The position numbers and the translations under genes were made by a program. From NCBI RefSeq assembly GCF_037893015.1, contig NC_133663.1:142025128-142089127 (forward strand): a stretch of 64,000 bases of DNA. Direction: 5' to 3'. This DNA comes from Macrotis lagotis. Lineage: Eukaryota > Chordata > Mammalia > Peramelemorphia > Peramelidae. Positions 50,560 to 60,490 of this stretch are shown here, piece by piece (the first letter of the stretch is position 1; every line of letters starts with the position of its first letter). The notes beneath the pieces are model-generated. The model ran no database searches. It was not told where the DNA came from and was given only the letters and a program-made list of their open reading frames with translations.

Positions 50560-52290
50560 CTGCAGTAACAAAATATCAAGAATATCAAAAAAATTGATAA
50601 AAAATACAAAGAAATTTATTTTGGTCTATCCATTCCAAATCTAAAATTGAACTATCAAATGGAAATTGTCAAAAGTGTCTGGTGCTAAGAAATAGAGAAA
50701 TGGAACAATAGATTAGGTACAAAGGAAACTAATAAATGACTGTCATAATCAACTGTTTGTAAAACTCAAAGACTCTAGCTATTGGTATGAGAACTCACTC
50801 TTTGATTAAAAAACAACAGGTGAAAACTGGAAGATAACATGGCAGAAACAAGGCATAGACAAACATCTTGTACTTTATACCAAAATAAAGTCCAATTAAC
50901 TACAGAATTTAGACATAAAATGTGATAATATAAGTCAATTAGGACAACATGGAATAAATAGTTTATATATGTCAGATCTATAGAAAGGAGAGCAGTTAAT
51001 GACCAAAGAAAAGATAGCATTAAAAATGCAAAATGAACAATTTTGATTGCATTAAGATAATTTTTTTGCACAAATAAAACCAATACAACCAAAACAGGAA
51101 GAAATTCAAAGTTTTCAAAGAATTTTTCATTGCTAGTGGGGTTTTTTTGTTTTTTGTTTTTTGCAAGGCAAATGGGGTTAAGTGGCTTGCCCAAGGCCAC
51201 ACAACTAGGTAATTATTATTAAGTGTCTGAGACCGGATTTGAACCCAGGTACAACTGACTCCAAGGCCAGTGCTCTATCCACTATGCCACCAAGCCGCCC
51301 CACTGCTAGTGTTTTTAATAAAGGACTGATTTCTAAAATATATGGAGAACTGAATCAATTTAAATCATTCCCCAATTGGTAAATATTCAAAGATATTAAC
51401 AGTTTTCAGATGAAGAAATTAAAGCCAACTATGAAATGCTTCAAATTTTTATTGATTAGAAAATTCAACTAAAATAAAACTCTGATGTATCACCTCATAC
51501 TTATCAGATTGAACAAAATGACAAAGAAAGAAAATAATCAATATTGAAAAGGATGTGGGAAAACATGGACATTAATGCATTTCTGCTTGAGTTGTGAACT
51601 GATCCAACTAATTTGGAGAAGAATTTGGACCTATGCCCAACATGCAATCATTCTGTGCATTCACTTTGTTACAGTAATATCACTACTGTCTATATCCCAA
51701 AGCGACTTTAAAAAAAGGGAAGTCACATGTTCTATGTAAAAAAAATATTTATAGGTGATCTTTTTGTGTTAGTAAAGAATTATAAATTGAGGTAAAGAAT
51801 TATAAAATTATAAATTATTTGGGGAATAGCTGAACAATTTATTGTATATGAATATGATGGACTATTGTTCTGCAAGAAATCATGAGTGGTTGGACTTCAG
51901 AAAAGTCTGGAAAGACTTGCATGGACTGGTACTGTGTGAAAAAAGCAAAACCAGCTGAAAATTGTACAAATTAATAGCAACATTGTGAGATGATCAACTT
52001 TGTTAGATGGCGTTCATCTCAGCATTTCAGTGATCAAGGACAATCCTGAGAACCTTATTATGGAAAATGACATCCATATCCAGGGGGTGGGGATGCATGG
52101 ATCTTAAATTCAGAGCAAAGCATAGTATGTTCACTTTTAAACACTTCGTTTAGATTTTTCCTTTCTTTTTCATTCCCCCCACCCTTAGTTCTAACTGTCT
52201 TTTCAACATGACTAATATGGAAATATGTTAAACATGACTGTACACATACAACCTATATCAGAGTTTTCACTGCAATGGTGAAAGGAAGGG
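50560..52290 (+). mobile_element. 5'-truncated L1 ORF2/3' end fragment
   Basis: It starts within ORF2 (post-RT region, 'aactggaagataacatggca'), continues through the C-terminal domain (about 51490-51860) and ends in 3' UTR ('gatcaaggacaatcctg', 'agcaaagcatagtatgttcac') near 52290. A SINE interrupts it. Confidence 0.72.
51139..51301 (-). mobile_element. tRNA-SINE, minus strand
   Basis: Near-consensus antisense SINE ('aagtggcttgcccaaggcc', 'gagaccggatttgaaccc'). TSD attgctagtg (51129-51138) and actgctagtg (51302-51311). Confidence 0.9.
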
Positions 52291-52825
52291 AAGGAAGCTT
52301 AGTATAAGAATGGCACCCTCAGAAGGACATTGGCATATTACCTTTCTGCTGAAAGGATTCATGTCTCTGTCTTTCAACAGCACAGTCCTGCCTTTATGTT
52401 CCTTTTAAACTCTTAATGTGTATGCCTGAGTTGTGTATGGTTTCTCCATTTTATCCCTTCCCTTCCTCCAGGACTTGCACTGAACTGATTCCTTTTATCT
52501 TAGTATTCAATTCAATCCAAGAAGGGATTGTTTTAACTGGATTCTTATTGGCCCACATCCCTTTTTTTTTAGATATAAACTGCAAAGGACTTAACTTATT
52601 GACATCTGTATCTCCACTAGAGGAGTACAACACTGCAAAAACAGTTGTAAAAAGAAAGCATAAATGCATTCTCCCCAAAGGACTCTCTTACACAGGAGGA
52701 CTATTTCAAAACAGCTATGATTTTGGAAAACATGAAAAAGGAAAAATGCACCAAGATTTATTCTTCCCAAATATCTTATCAGCTGCAAAATTCTTTTTGG
52801 GGGGTTTGATTTAATTCTTGTCTAC

Positions 52826-52889
<64 letters not shown>

Positions 52890-53189
52890 TTCACTTCAAA
52901 ACTGATCCTGATATAGTTATTAGTATTACTTAACTGTACTGCTATCACAGTCTTTAAGTAATATGTCTTCATTTTCTTCTGTAAGTATTTCTTTATATAG
53001 CTATCAAAGTACTCTTACTAAATATACAAATCTGTTCATGTCATGAAGTTAACTTTAAGGAACTATGGTATTCTATTCTGTTTAATTTCTTCCACCTTAA
53101 TCATTCTTAATAGCCTATCCCAAACAGTGGATAATGGGGATATCAGATTAAAATCAAATCTTTGATTTAGACAATAAAACTGTGCAGTG
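52291..53189. other. Interval without recognised gene
   Basis: Contains a TC microsatellite and a 132-codon open frame (52416-52814) with no recognisable domain, no conserved motif and no supporting context. I do not call it a gene. Confidence 0.5.
52829..52887. repeat. (TC)n microsatellite
   Basis: About 29 TC units. Confidence 0.98.
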
Positions 53190-53522
53190 TGTTTACTTCT
53201 CTCTCAAGAACAGAGTCTTGTTTTAGTGACATAGTTACTGGAAACAGTGGAAACATTTGGAAAGAATTGATGTTATGTTTCAAATAGCATCTGATTTATT
53301 CTATGATAGTTCACTGTCTTGTGAACTGAGGGTCTTGAGCTGTTCAATGAAATAATGAACTATGCCATGCAGGCTTACTGAAGACAAATATATCATAGTG
53401 GAAAATTCAGACAAAAGGTCATCCATTAGAGAAGAAAATGGAAAGCTATACAGTTTCTTTAATAAGAAAACCCCATGGCACTTAAAAATATTTTCTTAAA
53501 GATTCAAAGACTAAAAAATCTT

Positions 53523-53675
53523 GGGGCGGCTATGTAGCACAGTGGATAGAGCACTGGCCCTGGAGTCAGGAGTACCTGAGTTGAAATCCAGCCTCAGACA
53601 CTTAATAACTACCAAGGTGTATGGCCTTGGGCAAGCCACTTAACTCCATTTACCTTGCAAAAAAACTAAAAAAAA
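53523..53675 (+). mobile_element. tRNA-derived marsupial SINE
   Basis: Full-length copy starting 'ggggcggctatgtagcacag', with 'ccctggagtcaggagtacctgag', 'cctcagacacttaata' and an A-rich tail. Imperfect TSD: gactaaaaaatctt (53509-53522) and gattaaaaattctt (53676-53689). It lies in the RTE 5' region. Confidence 0.9.
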
Positions 53676-54808
53676 GATTAAAAATTCTTTCTTCAAAAGA
53701 TATGGCATTGGGAGATGATCCCACAGGTCAAAAAGATGTCCAAAGTGCTACTGGAAAATAGTAAAGGACAGTTACAGGGATCTCTAATATTAATGAAATG
53801 ACTGGACTGAAGCAGAAAGGAAGGTTGCACATAGATACATCTGGTGATGAAAGAAAAGCTGGATGCTATGGTGATAAATGTTGCATATTAATCTATAATA
53901 TTTCACTTGTTAATCAATTTAACCAAGGTAAATTGCATGGTTCAAACAAGAGATGACAATTCTAAACATATTCATTTCAGGTGTCAGTGAACTTAAATAG
54001 ATAGGATTGAGTGAATTTACTTTAGATCATCTATACATATAGTACTGTTGGCAAGAATCCCTTAGAAGAAATGAACTAGCCCTACCTCAATAAAAGGAAG
54101 AAAAAAGAAGTAATGCAGTATAATTTCAAAAATACCAATAATATCTGTTCAAATTCATGGCAAACTATTGAACATCACAGTAATACAAGACTATATTCCA
54201 GTCACTAATCCTGAAGAAGGCAAAGTTGGTTATGAATAAAGAGAGGAAGCTCCAGGGCAAACAAACAAACAAAAATCTACTTCTGTTTCCTTGAGTGCCC
54301 TAAAGCCTTTGACTATGTGTCTTAACAACAAAATGTGATGCAATCTTCCTGAAATAACACCAAGAAAAGACATCACAGTCATCATATGGGATTGAATTTG
54401 TAAAGTAGGAAATTAAAAGACACTTCAAATAAGAGGTAAGTTTTATCTTGGAGGACACATGAAACAGAGTAGAGAAAAATAGGGTTTTGTCAAGATAATT
54501 TGTTGGTCATAATACCCTTTTCAATAACAACCACACATGGACATCACCAAATGGTAAATACTAAAATCAGACTGATTATATACTTTGCACTCAAAGGTTG
54601 AGAAGCAATATAAAGACAGCTAAAATAAGATCTGGAGCTGACTGTGATTCATATTATGAGTTTCTTAATACAAAATTCAGACTTAAATTCAAGAAAGAAG
54701 GAAACTTTCAGAAAAAAATAGATGTGAACTGAATAATATCACTTATGTTATATGAAGAATGAATAGATAGAAGGGATTAGATCTGTTGGCTAAAGTGCTT
54801 GAAGAAAT

Positions 54809-55096
54809 ATGAATAGAGTAACAAATGTTGTGCAAGAGGAAAAAAAACATAATCCAAAAATTAAGAAGAGCAAGAAAGCAAAATGGCTGTCTAATGGGGC
54901 TGTAAAAATAGCTAAGGAGAGAAGGAAAGGGAAAATAAAAGAAGAAACAATAGATTCAATTGAATGCAGAATTCCAGAGAATATCAGAGAGATAAGAAGA
55001 TTTTTCTTAAATGAGGAATGCAGAAAAAAACAGAAATACAAGAAAAGATATAAGGGAAGGTATAAGATCTCTCTAAGAAAATTAGATATCAAGTAA
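54809..55096 (+). pseudogene. RTE linker fragment between endonuclease and RT
   Basis: A 95-codon open stretch, lysine-rich, with KKAKWLSNGAVKIAKERRKGK and a following charged segment. The pattern corresponds to the linker between endonuclease and reverse transcriptase in BovB-type RTE proteins. It ends shortly before the TSD of the second mRNA retrocopy. Confidence 0.75.
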
Positions 55097-55162
55097 CTTT
55101 CATGCGACAATTAGCCTGACCAAAACCAAAATGACTGGGATTCAACAGAAGCAGAAGAAATT

Positions 55163-55179
55163 AAGAAGGGATGGAAAGA
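55163..55179. repeat. Left TSD of unidentified retrocopy
   Basis: AAGAAGGGATGGAAAGA, identical to 57336-57352; preceded by TT, again a TT/AAGA site. Confidence 0.93.
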
Positions 55180-55199
55180 TGCTCTCAAGAAAAGCAACC

Positions 55200-55345
55200 A
55201 GCAGGGCACAAAGCCGAGTAGGGTGGAGCCGCGAGCCAGCCGTTTCCTCGCGCAGCGCCTTCGAAGGCGGGTGGTGCAGGCGCTGTCCGCAGAAACATCG
55301 CTTCTCCTCCTCGCCAAAGCGGCCACTGAGCATGTATGTAGCCCC
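55200..55345 (+). other. CpG-rich block, probable copied 5' UTR/first exon
   Basis: Unlike its AT-rich surroundings, this block is GC-rich with many CpGs (ccgcgagccagccg, cctcgcgcagcgcc, gcgccgg). It marks the 5' end of the source transcript of the retrocopy starting at 55180. A native promoter here is less likely, because the block lies inside a TSD-bounded insertion. Confidence 0.7.
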
Positions 55346-55984
55346 TCCTGGGCGCCGGAGAGACAGAGACCACCAACCCCAAGCACCAACAGAAGAAAAA
55401 AGCGAGCAAAGACAGAACATGTAATAGGGAAAGGCCTACAAATATGTCAACTTCTTCAAAAACAAGAAAGGAGGACAACTATTTCTACAGAATGAACATC
55501 AGTCAATGAAAAGTCTCGCTCCCATAACTTCATTTACTACTCCTAAATCAGAACCACTAAACAAGGAGAAATTAAGAGAAAGGAAATAAGTATTGCTATA
55601 GTAACAATTTTTTAATGTCTTATTTTTCCTTTGTTCTTAAGAGTACAACTCTACATTACAAAAGAGGAAAATAATCTTGTAAAAGTAGCCGCCAATCCCA
55701 TCAAAGAAGAAAAAGTACCAGAAGAAGAAAAGGAGAATATTTACCTGTGTCAAAAAATTGGAGGGTGGAAGAATCACTATGAAAGACAAGAGAAGTGAAA
55801 AAAGGCTCCCTGAACACAATTCTGATAGGTGACTTGGAACACAAATGATAATCTAAAAAGCACTTTCAAAGATTGAAATTTTAGGCAAGATCAGAAGACC
55901 ACAGAACCAAAGGTAATGTTTTTATTACTGAGCCCACTACAGGTAAATGAATATAAAATCAAAGATGTGAAGCAAGAAGCATCT

Positions 55985-56160
55985 GAGATGTATTTAATCC
56001 AATCCAGTCATTTTTTTGAGATGAGCAAACTTGGGTCCAGAAAGGATGAATGACTTGACACCAAGGTCATTATAAGTAAATGAAAAAAGCAAGGATTTGA
56101 ACCCAGATTTCACTGGTTCCAAATCTGCCACATTTTACACTGCACCACATTGCCTCCAGT
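55985..56160 (+). mobile_element. CORE/MIR-type SINE within the second retrocopy
   Basis: 'gagatgagcaaacttgggtccag', 'gaatgacttgacaccaagg', 'gcaaggatttgaacccag', 'ccacattttacactgcacc' follow the 3' half of a MIR. Confidence 0.75.
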
Positions 56161-56937
56161 GTGGAGTTTTAGAAAAGCAAATCTGGAAAGGGTTAAGAAG
56201 ATGAAATCTGATAATGGGATTTAAAATACAGAAATGACCATCCCATAAAACAATTAGGCAATCAATATAAAAAAATGTCGCTTCTCTTTAGCATTTTAAC
56301 TACAGTGATTTTAATTTTTTTGAAGAAAAAGGTGAAACTTAACCTAAATACTTCACTAATACTACTACACTAAAACTAACCTAATATTTCACTCTTTCAG
56401 TCAGGAAAAAATTGCGTGTGTGTGTTGTCTATATGCACAAATACACATAAGTAAATGAGTGTATGTTGTGTTTGTGTGTGTGCATGTTACTATGAATTGG
56501 GGAATGGCTCTTTATCATATATTTGTAGGAATTCCCTGTATATCTCAGATACCATACTTTATTAGAAATAGTAAAGATATTTTTCCAACACCAATTTTCA
56601 AAGATAAACATAGAAAAGATAAAATTGAGAACTAATAAAAAAGGATAAATACAAAAGCATGACATGATCCTATAATAACAGTGTCAGAAGTGCTAAAGAT
56701 TAGTTTAAGTTGAGACAAGGAAGGAAAGCTAAATAATATTAACACATAAAAATACATCTGTATTTTATTAATAAAATATTAACATATAAAGTTAACCAAA
56801 ATACATATATTAGTGCTAATCCTGAAGTTGCAAGAAGTAATTTTTATGCAACATTCCTACTTTATACAATAGTTTGTAAACATAGTGAACTCATTAACCT
56901 CAAAGATGACAGGCACTAAGAGTATAAAAAAGAGAGA

Positions 56938-57065
56938 CAGTGTAGTACAAAAGATAAAGAGCTGTCACTAAGTCAATACATCCTGGTTTTGAGTCCTTTC
57001 TCTAACACACACAGACTGTTAATTAACTATGGGCAAGTAAGTCACTTGATATCTCAGCCCTATTA
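56938..57065 (+). mobile_element. MIR-type SINE fragment within the second retrocopy
   Basis: 'acagtgtagtacaaaagataaagagctg', 'tggttttgagtcc' and 'gggcaagtaagtcacttgatatctcag' match the 5'/middle part of MIR. Confidence 0.65.
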
Positions 57066-57301
57066 CAGTCAACAATTAAAAAGACTGTAAGTTGTGGAAC
57101 ATTCATTTGCTAATTTGTATTAGTTTGGGAATTTCCTTACAAGATGTTCTATAAATAGATAAAAACACAGTTCTAGATGTCCATCCATCTTCTTTCCCTT
57201 TCCTCAATTCCAACCTCAGAAATGATTAAGATACATTCCAAGATGATAGAGTTATAACAAGTTAAATGGAACAAAAGTATTTTTGTAACCTTTTTGTGCT
57301 C

Positions 57302-57307
57302 AATAAA
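57302..57307 (+). terminator. AATAAA polyadenylation signal of the second retrocopy
   Basis: AATAAA about 15-20 nt before the A-rich tail, in a 'tgctcaataaacaaatg' context typical of a mammalian mRNA 3' end. Confidence 0.8.
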
Positions 57308-57335
57308 CAAATGTACCTTCACCAAAAATAAAAAA

Positions 57336-57352
57336 AAGAAGGGATGGAAAGA
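57336..57352. repeat. Right TSD of unidentified retrocopy
   Basis: Identical to 55163-55179, directly after the A-rich tail. Confidence 0.93.
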
Positions 57353-57853
57353 ACTATGCAATAAAAATCTTAACATCACCAATAAATACAATGGCCTATT
57401 TAATAATTTAGTGTTAGACATCATGGGGAATGAGGTCAAGTGAGCATTAGGAATGATTGCTAACAATAAGGCTAGAAGTAGTGATGGAATTATAGCTGAG
57501 CTTTTTAAAAATCTTCAAAGATGATGCTTTTAAAGTGATGAATTCAATATATCAGCAAATTTGGGAAATATAATAGTAGACACCAGATTGGAAAAGATCA
57601 TTTTGCTTCCCAGTTCTTAGGAAGGGCAATGAGAGTGAGGTTTTCCAGGAAAAAAAAACAAATAGATGAACACCCCAAAATCTACTTCCATGTCCTTGAA
57701 TGCACCTTAGCCTTTGACTGTGTGGCTTACACCAAAATGTGACAAGTATTCAAAGAGATGAGAGTACCCAATCATCTGTTTTATATTTTGGGGAGAGTGT
57801 ATACAGACAAAGAAACAACAAGTTGAAACAAGCATGGAAAAACTGATTGGTTT

Positions 57854-57869
57854 AAGAATGGAAAAAGAG
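57854..57869. repeat. Left target-site duplication of CLNS1A retrocopy
   Basis: AAGAATGGAAAAAGAG, identical to 59477-59492; preceded by TTT, giving a TT/AAGA L1-type nick site. Confidence 0.95.
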
Positions 57870-57909
57870 CTTCTCCCGGCGCTCGGCACCCCTTCCCTGG
57901 TCCGCCGGG

Positions 57910-58641
57910 ATGAGCTTTCTGAAGAGCTTCCCTCTGCCGAGCCCCGACGACGGACTGCGGCAGCAGCAGCCCGACGCCGAGGCGGTGCTGGACGTCCGGG
58001 GCCTGGGCACCGGCACCCTATACATCGCCGAGAGCCTCCTCTGCTGGTTAGATGGCTCTGGAATCGGATTTTCTTTGGATTATCCCACCATTAGTGTACA
58101 TGATGTCTCCAGGGACTTAAATGCTTATCCAAAAGAGCATTTGTATGTAATGGTCAATGCTCGATTTGGAGAAGAAGAACCAAAAGAACTAAAAGAAACT
58201 CCAATGGCAGAAGGGGAAGAAGATGAGGACAGTGATGAAGACATTGAACCAATTGCTGAGTTCAGATTTGTACCAAGTTACAAGTCAGCATTGGGAGCGT
58301 TGTTTGCTGCAATGTGTGAATGCCAAGCTTTACATCCAGATCCTGAGCATGAAGATTCAGATGATTATGATGGAGAAGAATATGATGTGGAAGCACATGA
58401 ACAAGGTCAGGGAGATATTCCTACGTTTTACACCTATGAAGAAGGATTGTCTCATTTAACTGCAGAAGGACAAGCTACACTGGAGCAATTGGGAGGAATG
58501 CTTGCTCAGTCTGTGAGCAGTCAATATAATATGGCTAGAGTAAGGACAGAAGACTCAGTTAGGGATTATGAAGATGGAATGGAAATAGATACCACACCAA
58601 CTGTTGCTGGACAGTTTGAGGATGCAGATGTTGATCATTGA
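57910..58641 (+). CDS. CLNS1A (retrocopy): Intact CLNS1A (pICln) retrogene ORF, methylosome subunit
   Basis: A 243-codon uninterrupted ORF recognisable as pICln (chloride nucleotide-sensitive channel 1A), the chaperone that holds Sm proteins and presents them to the PRMT5-MEP50 methylosome in cytosolic snRNP assembly. The human protein is about 237 aa, so this is full length. Seen in the translation: N-terminal PH-like domain beginning MSFLKSFP and containing GTGTLYIAESLLCWLDGSG (residues 34-52), an acidic loop at about 88-113, a second acidic segment with DSDDYDGEEYDVEAHEQ (149-165), the helix region near 170-200, and the C-terminal PRMT5-docking motif GQFEDAD (234-240). The ATG follows a short GC-rich 5' UTR with G at -3. 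The ORF has no introns and sits in a processed copy flanked by a 16-bp duplication, so it is a retrocopy rather than the parent gene. Substitutions such as Y124 and G129 lie in a conserved stretch and may be specific to the copy (recalled, not aligned). Expression is unknown; it may be a young pseudogene. Confidence 0.95.
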   Translation: MSFLKSFPLPSPDDGLRQQQPDAEAVLDVRGLGTGTLYIAESLLCWLDGSGIGFSLDYPTISVHDVSRDLNAYPKEHLYVMVNARFGEEEPKELKETPMAEGEEDEDSDEDIEPIAEFRFVPSYKSALGALFAAMCECQALHPDPEHEDSDDYDGEEYDVEAHEQGQGDIPTFYTYEEGLSHLTAEGQATLEQLGGMLAQSVSSQYNMARVRTEDSVRDYEDGMEIDTTPTVAGQFEDADVDH

Positions 58642-59447
58642 AGATTACTTATGCAGAGATTAGATTCCACATAATCCTGAAGGGGAGAACTTTCTATCTT
58701 TCCACGGTGCAGAGGCAGGAAGAGAAATACCTTTTTACCCTTTGCAAAAAATGACCTAAACCAGTTCTTTCTTCAGACAGACTTATATTGAGGCAATATG
58801 CTTCACCACCAGCAGAAGCTTATAGTCTATTAACAGAAGTGGCTGAGCTCACCCAAGAGGATATTTGCAGCTTATTGACTCAAGAATCCCATGCTCAGTT
58901 GCAGTCATCTAGGCCTAAAAATCCTTCTCTCACAGTATTCATCTTCCATAAGGCAAGAGGCCCACATGATGCAGGGGCATGGAAAAGAATAGGAGATAGG
59001 TGGATGTGCACCCAGAATACCATATATGTACAGACATGTGTACATTGTCCACATCTATGTACATGTACACATACATACATGAGAAGAGGAGATTGAGAGG
59101 TCTCAGAGCCTTGTCTCTGCTCTTTTTATACTCTGGATCAATCAGGTAACTACCCATAGGGAATATCAAAGCCTGATTAGCTTATTCCTGCTTCTATGAG
59201 TAGCCTAATTAATAACTATCTTACCATGTCACACCAACCTTCATTAACATATCTGCGAGCTTCTGACAAGCTTTTACTATTTTCACAGTTCATTTCAGTC
59301 TGAAAAATGAATTTTATAATTCCAGTCTGTTGTGATAAATTGGCCTCAAAAGCTATTCCCTCTTAGGTTCCTCTGAAGTTTTAGAGAGGTTGGGATAAGT
59401 TCCTTAAAATACTGCGAATGAGAATCCTTTTGTCTTTGTTATAACAA

Positions 59448-59453
59448 AATAAA
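59448..59453 (+). terminator. Polyadenylation signal AATAAA of CLNS1A copy
   Basis: AATAAA lies 18 nt before the A-tract, the normal spacing for a cleavage and polyadenylation signal copied from the source mRNA. Confidence 0.85.
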
Positions 59454-59476
59454 ATTACATTTTATATGTTAAAAAA

Positions 59477-59492
59477 AAGAATGGAAAAAGAG
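59477..59492. repeat. Right target-site duplication of CLNS1A retrocopy
   Basis: Identical to 57854-57869 and overlapping the end of the A-tract. Confidence 0.95.
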
Positions 59493-59816
59493 TAGGATAA
59501 GGACGTATGTTATCACTTTATTTAATTTGCAAGCAGAATAAATTGTTTGAAGTGAAAAGTTTAATGACTCAAAAACTGGAATTAAGGTTGCAGGGAGAAA
59601 AATCAATAATCTCAGGTATGTAGTCACTTTATTATTGCATAAAGGAAAGGGGAATTAAGAAGTCTCTTGATGGCAGGGAAAGAAGAGAGTGTAATAATTG
59701 TCTTAAAGCTTAAAATAAAAAATAAACAAATGGCAAAAATACAAAAACCCAAGAAATGTCAACTGGTCCTATCAGTAAGTTGGAGAAGAAATGAAAACAG
59801 AATCAGATTTTAATTC

Positions 59817-60062
59817 TTGGGCTCAGAAATCACTACAGAAAGAAACTACAACTATGAAATTAAGAGAAAAATTATGGCAAATCTACACAGTTTACTAAAA
59901 AACAGAGATATTACCTTGCCAACTAATGTCCTCATAGTCAAAGCTATCATGTTTTCATTAGCTCTGTATGTCTGTGAAAGTTCATCTATAAGGAAAACTG
60001 ACCACCATAGAATTGATGTTAATGAATTGTGGTGCTTAAGAAGACTTTTGAGTGTTAATTAG
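59817..60062 (+). pseudogene. RTE ORF C-terminal fragment
   Basis: Open for 81 codons in the RTE frame. NYNYEIKRKIM, RDITLPTNVLIVKAIMF, CESSSIRK and HHRIDVNELWCLRRLL align by eye with the C-terminal part of RTE/BovB polyproteins downstream of the reverse transcriptase. It is a decayed remnant, not a host gene. Confidence 0.85.
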
Positions 60063-60490
60063 ATAGCAAATAAGTCAAAACAATCAATACTCAAGGACAT
60101 TAATTCAGACTATTTACTGGAAATTGAAATTCTGAAGAACTTGGAAAAGAGCCAGATGTGTGGAGAGGTTGAGGGCAAAAATATAGAATGAGTAGAATGA
60201 GATAAATAATAGTATCGTGGAAATAATGAACATGAATTTGGAGAGATTTTGAGAAATAGTGGAAAATATAATGACTTGATATGCTATGTTCTGTGTGGCC
60301 ATGATATGATTGAGCAACTGAAAAACACCTACCAACATGGCAGAATAATTTCACTGGGAGGTCAAGCCCCCACCTGGATATGAAGTCAAAGTCAAAAGTG
60401 GTATGATTATGAAGCAATATTTAGGAATGACACCAAAAAGAAAGAGAATGAAGGATTTAAGAAAATGTGGCTTGCTTTTAATCATGAAAG

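Larger units (their letters stand above)
55180..57335 (+). mobile_element. Second processed mRNA retrocopy, source gene not recognised
   Basis: A 2.16-kb insertion bounded by identical 17-bp repeats AAGAAGGGATGGAAAGA (55163-55179 and 57336-57352). It ends in AATAAA (57302-57307) and an A-rich tail (from about 57323), so it is a reverse-transcribed polyadenylated RNA. Its first 170 nt are CpG-rich, like a promoter-proximal exon. Possible coding remnants: ATG at 55330 gives a 30-codon frame (MYVAPPGRRRDRDHQ...), and a frame around 55452 reads MSTSSKTRKEDNYFYRMN before a stop. Neither was recognised. Two CORE/MIR-type SINE fragments (about 55985-56160 and 56938-57065) lie inside, either from the source 3' UTR or inserted later. 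Excision rejoins RTE coding sequence (EEIKKGWKELCNKNLN). It is probably a pseudogene, or a copy of a long non-coding or mostly-UTR transcript. Confidence 0.85.
57870..59476 (+). mobile_element. Processed CLNS1A mRNA retrocopy, full insertion
   Basis: This is the whole reverse-transcribed mRNA. It has about 40 nt of GC-rich 5' UTR (57870-57909), the intact ORF, an 830-nt 3' UTR with AATAAA at 59448-59453, and a short A-tract starting at 59471. Identical 16-bp direct repeats AAGAATGGAAAAAGAG lie at 57854-57869 and 59477-59492. The 5' cut context TTT/AAGAA fits the L1 endonuclease. Removing the insert restores a continuous RTE reverse-transcriptase reading ('tggtttaagaatggaaaa' then 'gtaggataaggacgtatg'). 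The GC-rich start contrasts sharply with the AT-rich surroundings. Confidence 0.95.
53190..60490 (+). mobile_element. RTE (BovB-like) LINE, degraded and interrupted
   Basis: An old RTE-clade LINE. The 5' region (about 53190-53500) contains the phrase 'gtcatccattagagaagaaaatgg'. The endonuclease domain (about 53680-54400) retains 'atggttcaaacaagagatg' and 'gcaagaatcccttagaag'. The linker (54809-55096) encodes KKAKWLSNGAVKIAKERRKGK. The reverse transcriptase (57340-57853, then 59493-59730) includes 'gcctttgactgtgtgg' and 'ggaattaaggttgcaggg'. The C-terminal part (59817-60062) encodes NYNYEIKRKIM, ITLPTNVLIVKAIMF and RIDVNELWCLRRLL. These match the known BovB/RTE protein in order. It is riddled with stops and interrupted by a SINE (53523-53675) and two mRNA retrocopies. 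Ends are approximate. Confidence 0.87.

Noticed and set aside
50775..51200. 141-codon minus-strand frame
   Set aside because: Runs antisense through L1 ORF2 sequence and into a SINE; the C-rich/hydrophobic reading is a shadow.
52416..52814. 132-codon plus-strand frame
   Set aside because: No recognisable domain, no promoter or conserved motif, no splice context; compatible with chance.
11416..52887. Regular short repeats considered as CRISPR-like arrays
   Set aside because: They are pure dinucleotide or trinucleotide microsatellites with no spacers, in a mammalian genome.
55111..55495. Overlapping open frames on both strands in the CpG-rich block
   Set aside because: GC-rich DNA lowers stop frequency; the block is the 5' UTR-like start of a retrocopy and no frame is recognisable as a protein.
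58223..58459. Alternative frame inside CLNS1A
   Set aside because: Shadow of the real pICln frame.
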